DNA from: JBEHYA01 sp048498415
GTDB taxonomy: Bacteria > Pseudomonadota > Alphaproteobacteria > UBA9219 > RGZA01
DNA: 29,860 bases
NCBI GenBank assembly: GCA_048498415.1
Contig: JBEHYA010000014.1
Coordinates: 1-29,860 of the forward strand
Direction: 5' to 3'
Every line of letters starts with the position of its first letter. Positions within the stretch are counted from its first letter, which is position 1. Shown here piece by piece: positions 23,933 to 29,860 of the stretch. Below the pieces are notes generated by a model. That model saw only the letters and a program-made list of their open reading frames with translations. It was not told the origin of the DNA and made no database searches. The position numbers were made by a program, and so were the translations under genes.

Positions 23933-25120
23933 TTACTTGCTGATCTTCGCCACAACACCGGCGCCGACGGTACGACCGCCTTCGCGCACGGCGAAACGCA
24001 GACCTTCGTCCATCGCGATCGGGGAGATCAGTTTGACATCGATCGACACGTTGTCGCCCGGCATCACCATTTCCGTGCCCGCCGGCAGGACCACTTCGCC
24101 CGTCACGTCGGTCGTGCGGAAGTAGAACTGGGGACGGTAGTTGTTGAAGAACGGCGTATGACGGCCGCCTTCTTCCTTGGTGAGCACGTAGATTTCCGCT
24201 TTGAATTCAGTGTGCGGATTGATGGTGCCCGGCTTGGCCAGAACTTGGCCACGCTCGACTTCTTCGCGCTTGGTGCCACGCAGCAGCGCGCCGATGTTGT
24301 CGCCCGCTTCACCGCGATCCAGCAGCTTGCGGAACATTTCAACGCCGGTGATGGTCGTCTTTTGCGTGGGACGAATACCAACGATTTCGATTTCGTCGCC
24401 CACGTTGATCACGCCGCGTTCGACACGGCCGGTGACGACGGTGCCGCGACCCGAGATCGAGAACACGTCTTCGATCGGCATCAGGAACGGCTTGTCGATG
24501 TCACGCTTGGGCTGCGGAATGTAGCTATCCACGGCGTCCATGAGCTTGAGAATCGCCTGTTCGCCCAGTTCCGGCTGCTTGTCTTCCAAAGCGCACAGAG
24601 CGGAACCCTTGACGATGGGGATATCGTTGCCCGGGAACTTGTAGGAGCTGAGGAGGTCACGGACTTCCATTTCCACCAGTTCGACGAGGTCCTTGTCGGC
24701 CATGTCCATCTTGTTCATGAAGACCACAATCGCCGGCACGCCAACCTGGCGGGCTAACAGGATGTGTTCGCGGGTCTGCGGCATCGGGCCGTCAGCAGCG
24801 GACACCACCAGAATCGCGCCGTCCATCTGGGCGGCACCGGTGATCATGTTCTTGACGTAGTCCGCGTGGCCCGGGCAGTCGACGTGCGCGTAGTGGCGCT
24901 TCGCCGTTTCGTATTCCACGTGGGCGGTCGAAATCGTAATACCGCGAGCGCGTTCTTCCGGCGCTTTGTCGATTTGATCGTACGCGGTGTAGGTCGCGCC
25001 GCCGGACTTGGCGAGCACCTTGGTGATCGCGGCGGTCAGCGAGGTCTTGCCATGGTCGACGTGACCGATGGTGCCAATGTTGCAGTGCGGCTTGCTGCGG
25101 TTAAATTTTTCTTTTGCCAT
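23933..25120 (-). CDS. tuf: Elongation factor Tu
   Basis: GTPase that delivers aminoacyl-tRNA to the ribosome. 395 residues, normal length. G1 GHVDHGKT (19-26), G3 DCPGH (81-85, catalytic His85), and G4 NKMD (136-139) are intact, as are domains 2 and 3 through the end VVAKISK. ATG 25118-25120 is preceded by GGAGAG. It follows fusA by 47 bp. Many proteobacteria carry a second tuf gene elsewhere; none is in this window. Confidence 0.99.
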   Translation of the reverse strand: MAKEKFNRSKPHCNIGTIGHVDHGKTSLTAAITKVLAKSGGATYTAYDQIDKAPEERARGITISTAHVEYETAKRHYAHVDCPGHADYVKNMITGAAQMDGAILVVSAADGPMPQTREHILLARQVGVPAIVVFMNKMDMADKDLVELVEMEVRDLLSSYKFPGNDIPIVKGSALCALEDKQPELGEQAILKLMDAVDSYIPQPKRDIDKPFLMPIEDVFSISGRGTVVTGRVERGVINVGDEIEIVGIRPTQKTTITGVEMFRKLLDRGEAGDNIGALLRGTKREEVERGQVLAKPGTINPHTEFKAEIYVLTKEEGGRHTPFFNNYRPQFYFRTTDVTGEVVLPAGTEMVMPGDNVSIDVKLISPIAMDEGLRFAVREGGRTVGAGVVAKISK

Positions 25121-25167
25121 TTTTCTCTCCGTTAGTGACTAAAAACGAGTTGTAAATCCTACTTAAC

Positions 25168-27246
25168 TTAACCAGCCAACTTAGCTTTCACTTCGTCGGC
25201 AACATTCTGCGGCACCCGGTCATAATGATCGAATTCCATCGAATAGCTTGCGCGGCCCTGCGTCATGGAACGCAGCGTGTTCACGTAACCAAACATCGCG
25301 GCCAGCGGCACCATGGCTTCCACCGTGCGGGCGTTGCCGCGCTGGTCCATGTTCTGCACCTGACCACGGCGGCTGTTCAGATCGCCGATCACGTCGCCTA
25401 AATAATCTTCCGGGGTCACCACTTCAACCTTCATGATCGGTTCAAGCAGGACGGGACCGGCCTTCTGCATGCCTTCCTTGAAGGCGGCACGGCTGGCGAT
25501 TTCGAACGCGAGCGCCGAGGAGTCGACGTCGTGGTATGCGCCGTCGATCAGGCTCGCCTTGAAATCGATCACGGGGAAACCCGCGATGATGCCGTTGGAG
25601 CGCGAGGCCTCCAGGCCTTTTTCAACGCCCGGGATGTATTCCTTCGGCACGCTGCCGCCGACCACCTTGGATTCAAATTCGTAGGGCGTGCCGGGTTCCT
25701 GCGGCTCGAACTCGATGATGACGCGGGCATACTGACCCGAACCACCCGATTGCTTCTTGTGGGTGTAATCCACGGTGGCTTTCTTCGAGATGGTTTCGCG
25801 GTACGCCACCTGCGGCGCGCCCACATTGGCTTCCACCTTGTAGGTGCGCTTCAGGATATCGACCTTAATTTCGAGATGCAGTTCGCCCATGCCCTTCAGC
25901 ACGGTCTGGCCGGTTTCGGAATCGGTGGAAACGCGGAAGGAGGGATCTTCCTGCGCCAGACGCTGCAGGGCGACGCCCATCTTTTCCTGGTCGGCCTTGG
26001 TCTTGGGCTCGATGGCGACTTCAATAACCGGATCCGGGAAATCCATCTTTTCCAGAATGATCTGCTTTTCCGGATCGCACAGCGTATCGCCGGTCGTGGT
26101 TTCCTTCAGAGCGGTTAATGCTACGATATCACCGGCATGGGCTTCCTTGATTTCTTCGCGGCTGTTGGCGTGCATCAGCAGCATACGGCCAATGCGCTCG
26201 CGCTTGTCCTTGATGGTGTTCTGCACGTAGCTGCCGGCTTCCAGTTTACCGGAGTACAGACGGAAGAAGGTCAGCGAGCCCACGAACGGATCGGACATGA
26301 TCTTGAAGGCAAGACCCGCGAGCGGCGCGTCGTCGGATGCGGGGCGCGAATCTTCCGCGCCGGTATCCGGGTTGACGCCTTTAACGGCGGGAATGTCCAT
26401 CGGGCTCGGCAGGTAGTCGACAACGGCATCCAGCATCGGCTGCACGCCCTTGTTCTTGAAGGCGGAGCCGCAGAGAACCGGCGTAAACTTGTGCGTGATC
26501 GTGCCCTTGCGGATGCAGGCCTTCAGCGTGGCGATATCGGGTTCCTTGCCATCGAGGTACATAGCCATCGCCTTGTCATCCATTTCCACGGCCTTTTCGA
26601 CCAGCTGGGTGTGGAGCTCTTCGCACTTGGCTTTGAGATCGGCGGGAATATCGGTTTCATAAAATTCGGCGCCCAGCGTTTCGTCTTTCCAGATCAGCGC
26701 TTTCATCTTGAGCAGATCAACCACGCCCTTGTGTTCGCCTTCGGTGCCGACGGGGATCTGGAGCACCAGGGTGTTGGCACCCAGACGATCCACCATCATG
26801 TCGACGGTGCGGAAGAAGTTAGCGCCGGTGCGATCCATCTTGTTGACGAACGCGATGCGGGGCACGTGGTATTTATCGGCCTGACGCCAGACGGTTTCGG
26901 ATTGCGGTTCAACACCGGCAACCGAATCGTACACGGCGATCGCGCCATCGAGCACACGCAAGGAACGTTCGACTTCAATCGTGAAGTCGACGTGGCCCGG
27001 GGTATCGATGATGTTCAGGCGGTGGCCCTGCCAGAAGCAGGTGGTCGCCGCCGACGTAATGGTAATGCCGCGTTCCTGTTCCTGTTCCATGAAATCCATG
27101 GTGGCCGCGCCATCGTGCACTTCGCCGATTTTGTGCGACTTGCCGGTGTAATACAGAATGCGCTCGGTCGTGGTCGTCTTGCCGGCATCGATGTGCGCCA
27201 TGATGCCGAAGTTACGATATTTTTCGAGCGGATATTGACGGGCCAT
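25168..27246 (-). CDS. fusA: Elongation factor G
   Basis: Translocation GTPase. 692 residues, normal length for bacterial EF-G. G1 AHIDAGKT (17-24), the switch region RGITITSAATT, G3 DTPGH (81-85) and G4 NKMD (135-138) are all present. The C-terminal domains end near MEFDHYDRVPQNVADEV. AAGGA lies 10 nt before ATG 27244-27246. It is 39 bp after rpsG in the str operon. Confidence 0.99.
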   Translation of the reverse strand: MARQYPLEKYRNFGIMAHIDAGKTTTTERILYYTGKSHKIGEVHDGAATMDFMEQEQERGITITSAATTCFWQGHRLNIIDTPGHVDFTIEVERSLRVLDGAIAVYDSVAGVEPQSETVWRQADKYHVPRIAFVNKMDRTGANFFRTVDMMVDRLGANTLVLQIPVGTEGEHKGVVDLLKMKALIWKDETLGAEFYETDIPADLKAKCEELHTQLVEKAVEMDDKAMAMYLDGKEPDIATLKACIRKGTITHKFTPVLCGSAFKNKGVQPMLDAVVDYLPSPMDIPAVKGVNPDTGAEDSRPASDDAPLAGLAFKIMSDPFVGSLTFFRLYSGKLEAGSYVQNTIKDKRERIGRMLLMHANSREEIKEAHAGDIVALTALKETTTGDTLCDPEKQIILEKMDFPDPVIEVAIEPKTKADQEKMGVALQRLAQEDPSFRVSTDSETGQTVLKGMGELHLEIKVDILKRTYKVEANVGAPQVAYRETISKKATVDYTHKKQSGGSGQYARVIIEFEPQEPGTPYEFESKVVGGSVPKEYIPGVEKGLEASRSNGIIAGFPVIDFKASLIDGAYHDVDSSALAFEIASRAAFKEGMQKAGPVLLEPIMKVEVVTPEDYLGDVIGDLNSRRGQVQNMDQRGNARTVEAMVPLAAMFGYVNTLRSMTQGRASYSMEFDHYDRVPQNVADEVKAKLAG

Positions 27247-27285
27247 AATAAGTAGATCCTTGAATACAGAAACGAGTGAGTAGTC

Positions 27286-27765
27286 TTACCAGCGGAAGTG
27301 GGCGAAGGCCTTGTTGGCTTCGGCCATACGGTGTGTGTCTTCGCGCTTCTTGATCGCGCCGCCACGGTTGTTGAGCGCATCCATGATTTCGCCTGCTAAC
27401 CGGTCGATCATGGTCTTTTCGTTGCGGTCGCGCGCCGCCTTGATCATCCAGCGCATGGCAAGCGCCACGCCGCGATCCGGACGCACATCGACGGGCACCT
27501 GATAGGTGGCACCGCCAACGCGGCGGCTGCGTACTTCAAGGTACGGGCGCACGTTGTTGAGGGCTTTGTGGAAGGATTCCAGCGGGTTGTCGTTGGAGGC
27601 CTTGAGGGTCTTGTTGACCTTATCGACGGCACCGTAAACGATTGACTCGGCAACCGACTTTTTACCCTGCATCATGAGGACGTTCATGAACTTGCCGAGA
27701 ACCAGATCGTGGAACTTCGGATCGGGAAGAATTTCGCGTTTATCTGCTGCGTGACGACGTGACAT
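27286..27765 (-). CDS. rpsG: 30S ribosomal protein S7
   Basis: Primary assembly protein of the 30S head; in E. coli it regulates the str operon by binding between rpsL and rpsG. 159 residues, starting MSRRHAADKREILPDPKF. The core has VEVRSRRVGGATYQVPVDVR-type sequence (RSRRVGGATYQVPVDV) and ends EANKAFAHFRW. Only 15 bp separate it from rpsL, so there is no room for an E. coli-like S7 operator between them. Confidence 0.99.
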   Translation of the reverse strand: MSRRHAADKREILPDPKFHDLVLGKFMNVLMMQGKKSVAESIVYGAVDKVNKTLKASNDNPLESFHKALNNVRPYLEVRSRRVGGATYQVPVDVRPDRGVALAMRWMIKAARDRNEKTMIDRLAGEIMDALNNRGGAIKKREDTHRMAEANKAFAHFRW

Positions 27766-27780
27766 GAAAAATTCCTTCTC

Positions 27781-28152
27781 TTACTTGGGACGCTTGGCGC
27801 CGTACTTCGAACGACGCTGGCGGCGTTCTTTGACGCCTTGCGTGTCGAGGGTGCCGCGAATGATGTGGTAACGCACGCCGGGCAGATCTTTCACACGGCC
27901 GCCACGGATCATGACGACGGAGTGTTCCTGCAAATTGTGCTTTTCGCCGGGGATGTAGCTGATGACTTCAAAGCCGTTGGTGAGACGCACGCGGGCCACT
28001 TTGCGAAGGGCCGAGTTCGGCTTCTTCGGGGTGGTGGTGTACACGCGGGTGCACACGCCGCGCTTTTGCGGGCATTCCTTCAGCGCGGGAACTTTATCCC
28101 GGGTTTTCTTTTCGCCGCGCTTCTTGCGGATCAGCTGGTTAATCGTTGGCAT
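27781..28152 (-). CDS. rpsL: 30S ribosomal protein S12
   Basis: Decoding-centre protein of the small subunit. 123 residues, exact family length. The streptomycin-related positions Lys43 (TTPKKPNS) and Lys88 (GRVKDLPGVRYH) are wild type, and Asp89, the known site of methylthiolation by RimO, is present. SD GAGGA is 6 nt before ATG 28150-28152. First gene of the str operon. Confidence 0.99.
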   Translation of the reverse strand: MPTINQLIRKKRGEKKTRDKVPALKECPQKRGVCTRVYTTTPKKPNSALRKVARVRLTNGFEVISYIPGEKHNLQEHSVVMIRGGRVKDLPGVRYHIIRGTLDTQGVKERRQRRSKYGAKRPK

Positions 28153-28475
28153 CTGCCATCCTCATTCAAAATGACCAGCCCTACGGCCGGCCCAAACAGA
28201 AAATGCCAAGCACCCGAAGATGTTTGGCGTGATGGAGAGAAACCCTAGCGATGCAACTCAAACTCTGGCGACTTCTCTCAGAAAATCCATATCATGCTAG
28301 TCAAAACAGCACATCTCGACTGGCGTGCAAGACCCCTAAAGGCGGGCGGATACTATGTATTTGACCACCCCCCGTCAAGGGACAAGTAACGGGTTTTTAA
28401 TATCTTTTAGCAGCTCTGCTTATGGCGTTTTTTTAAGCGTTTAATCGCCGTTTTTTGTGGCATAACAGCGCTATC
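28153..28475. promoter_or_regulatory. Divergent control region between rpsL and rsmE
   Basis: This 323-bp gap contains no gene. It holds the str promoter (28350-28378), a predicted leader of about 190 nt for rpsL, and near the rpsL Shine-Dalgarno a small stem (28175-28180 with 28185-28190, one G-T pair, 4-nt loop). On the plus strand TTGACC at 28361-28366 could be a -35 element for rsmE, but its -10 (AAGTAA at 17 bp) is poor. No terminator is expected because both neighbours are transcribed outward. Confidence 0.5.
28350..28378 (-). promoter_or_regulatory. Sigma70-type promoter of the str operon
   Basis: TTGACG (28373-28378) and TAGTAT (28350-28355) are 17 bp apart on the minus strand. A start near 28343 gives a leader of about 190 nt before rpsL. 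The match is close to the consensus and the location fits. Confidence 0.7.
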
Positions 28476-29207
28476 ATGATCCGCTCTTATATCGACCAGC
28501 CGCTTGAACTTAATACTTCCATCACGCCCTGCGAAGCGCATGCGCATTATTTGCTGCATGTGATGCGCGTGAAAGAGGGCGATTCCGTGCTGCTTTTTAA
28601 TGGCCGGGATGGCGAGTGGGAGGCCGCGGTTAAAAGCGTTAAAAAGCATGATCTGACGCTTATTGTTACCCGCCAGACCCGGGCGCAGACCGCCCTGCCC
28701 CATCTGCAACTGCTGTTCGCGCCCATTAAACGCGGGCATGGCGATATGGTGGTGGAGAAAGCAACCGAGCTGGGTATTACGCAACTTTCGCCCATTATCA
28801 CGCAGCATACGGTTGTGAACCGCGTACCGGTGGACCGGTATGAAGCGATTGCCCGGGAGGCTGCCGAGCAATGCGAACGGCTTTCGGTGCCCCAAATTGA
28901 CGAGCCGCAAAAGCTGGCCGATGCCCTGAAAAGCTTGGGTGACACCCCCTTGATTTTCTGCGCGGAAAGCGGCAAGGCGGAACCCATCGCCACCGCCATA
29001 TCGGCTTCAAAGCAAGGTAAACTGGCTATTGTTACGGGCCCGGAAGGTGGTTTTTCGGGAGAAGAGTTTGAAATAATCCGGGCGCATAAAAACGTGATTC
29101 CCGTCCATTTAGGCCCCCGCATTCTGCGGGCGGATACCGCGGCGATTGCGGCGATTAGTATCGTTCAGGCAATTATCGGCGACTGGAAAACGGCTAGGCG
29201 GGATTAG
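28476..29207 (+). CDS. rsmE: 16S rRNA (uracil-1498-N3)-methyltransferase
   Basis: SPOUT-class methyltransferase that modifies U1498 of 16S rRNA in the 30S subunit. 243 residues from ATG 28476-28478 (MIRSYIDQPLEL); a TTG seven codons upstream was rejected. The C-terminal trefoil-knot motifs are clear: IVTGPEGGFSGEEFEII and LGPRILRADTAAIAAI. The N-terminal PUA-like part includes HYLLHVMRVKEGDSVLLF. It is followed by gshA after 55 bp on the same strand, a pairing common in alphaproteobacteria. Confidence 0.97.
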   Translation: MIRSYIDQPLELNTSITPCEAHAHYLLHVMRVKEGDSVLLFNGRDGEWEAAVKSVKKHDLTLIVTRQTRAQTALPHLQLLFAPIKRGHGDMVVEKATELGITQLSPIITQHTVVNRVPVDRYEAIAREAAEQCERLSVPQIDEPQKLADALKSLGDTPLIFCAESGKAEPIATAISASKQGKLAIVTGPEGGFSGEEFEIIRAHKNVIPVHLGPRILRADTAAIAAISIVQAIIGDWKTARRD

Positions 29208-29262
29208 GCAAACGACCTAGTTATCTGTATATTCCGCCGCTCCTCACTCCCAGGTTTCACAT

Positions 29263-29860
29263 ATGTCACTCGCCCCCTCGACCGATACCACCCCGATCGA
29301 AAACAAGGCCCAGCTGATCGGCCATCTGGAAAAAGGCGCCAAGCCCAAAAGCGAATTCCTGATCGGCACCGAGCACGAGAAGTTTGTGCTGGATGCCAAG
29401 ACCTATGCGCCGGTGCCTTATTTAGGCGAGCGCGGCATCAAGGCGCTGTTGCAGGGCATGATGCGCTTCGGTTATCAGCCGGTGATGGAGGGCCAGTATA
29501 TTATTGGCCTGATGCGCGGCCGCGAAGCGGTGAGTTTGGAACCCGCCGGGCAGTTTGAACTCTCCGGCGCGCCGCATGCGGATTTGCATGCCATGAGCGC
29601 GGAACTGGAACGCCATTTATCGGAATGCCAGATTGTGGGCCGCGATTTGGGCCTGTGCTTTATGCCGATTGGCTATCACCCCACCGCCACGCTTGCCGAT
29701 ATGCCGTGGATGCCCAAAGCACGCTACGGAATCATGCGCGATTACATGCCCACCAAGGGCAAGCGCGGCCTTGAGATGATGCAGCTCTGCTGCACCACGC
29801 AGGTGAATCTGGATTTCGCGAACGAAGCCGATATGGCGCGAAAGATGAAAGTGGGCCTGG
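29263..29860 (+). CDS. gshA: Glutamate-cysteine ligase, plant/alphaproteobacterial type, C-terminus cut by window edge
   Basis: Catalyses ATP-dependent joining of glutamate and cysteine, the first step of glutathione synthesis. 199 codons are visible from ATG 29263-29265 of a family of about 450. Motifs IGTEHEKF and SLEPAGQFELSGAP are the signature of the class shared by alphaproteobacteria and plants, not the E. coli GshA type. CCTTQVNLDF follows near the right edge. No frameshift in the visible part. Confidence 0.93.
   Translation, partial: MSLAPSTDTTPIENKAQLIGHLEKGAKPKSEFLIGTEHEKFVLDAKTYAPVPYLGERGIKALLQGMMRFGYQPVMEGQYIIGLMRGREAVSLEPAGQFELSGAPHADLHAMSAELERHLSECQIVGRDLGLCFMPIGYHPTATLADMPWMPKARYGIMRDYMPTKGKRGLEMMQLCCTTQVNLDFANEADMARKMKVGL

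Noticed and set aside
26137..27255. Plus-strand open frame of 372 codons opposite fusA
   Set aside because: Antisense to a fully conserved EF-G, no domain and no ribosome binding site.

Overview
The window is the large ribosomal-protein gene cluster (str - S10 - spc - alpha) of a GC-rich alphaproteobacterium, almost entirely on the minus strand. The placement rests on gene order and content: rpsL-rpsG-fusA-tuf followed by rpsJ, adk directly after secY, no rpmJ after secY, a HtrA-type protease plus RarA downstream of rplQ, and rsmE followed by a plant/alphaproteobacterial-type glutamate-cysteine ligase. The genus cannot be named from the sequence. A deep-branching or uncultured Rhodospirillales/Micavibrionales-like lineage is a guess only.

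Layout from right to left, the direction of transcription. On the plus strand at the right edge are rsmE (28476-29207) and the start of gshA (29263 to the edge). Divergent from them, a good sigma70-type promoter (28350-28378) opens the str operon: rpsL, rpsG, fusA, tuf, ending in a strong hairpin at 23892-23920. A second promoter (23816-23844) and a structured leader precede the S10/spc genes, which are tightly packed from rpsJ to rplO, then secY and adk. rpmD (L30) is missing from its usual place between rpsE and rplO. A REP-like inverted repeat separates rplO from secY.

The junction between adk and rpsM, normally contiguous in alphaproteobacteria, is split by about 4.6 kb of unrelated DNA. 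It holds a small unknown gene, an MFS transporter on the opposite strand, and a three-gene signalling operon. That operon encodes a CheY-like receiver, a CheX-type phosphatase and a membrane-bound PAS-HPt-ATPase kinase that resembles CheA but lacks the CheW-like domain. The alpha operon (rpsM, rpsK, rpoA, rplQ) resumes downstream with its own promoter (7299-7327).

After rplQ come a small lipoprotein with six mirror-spaced cysteines, an SMR transporter of the Gdx/SugE type with Asp in place of the family's essential Glu, a periplasmic HtrA/DegP-type protease with a double-hairpin inverted repeat just upstream, RarA, and the N-terminal three quarters of L-aspartate oxidase NadB, cut by the left edge.

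Functionally, most of the window encodes the translation machinery, the SecYEG channel core, adenylate kinase and the RNA polymerase alpha subunit. The flanks carry envelope quality control, replication-fork rescue, NAD synthesis, 16S rRNA methylation and glutathione synthesis. No rRNA, tRNA, insertion sequence, phage gene or CRISPR array was seen.
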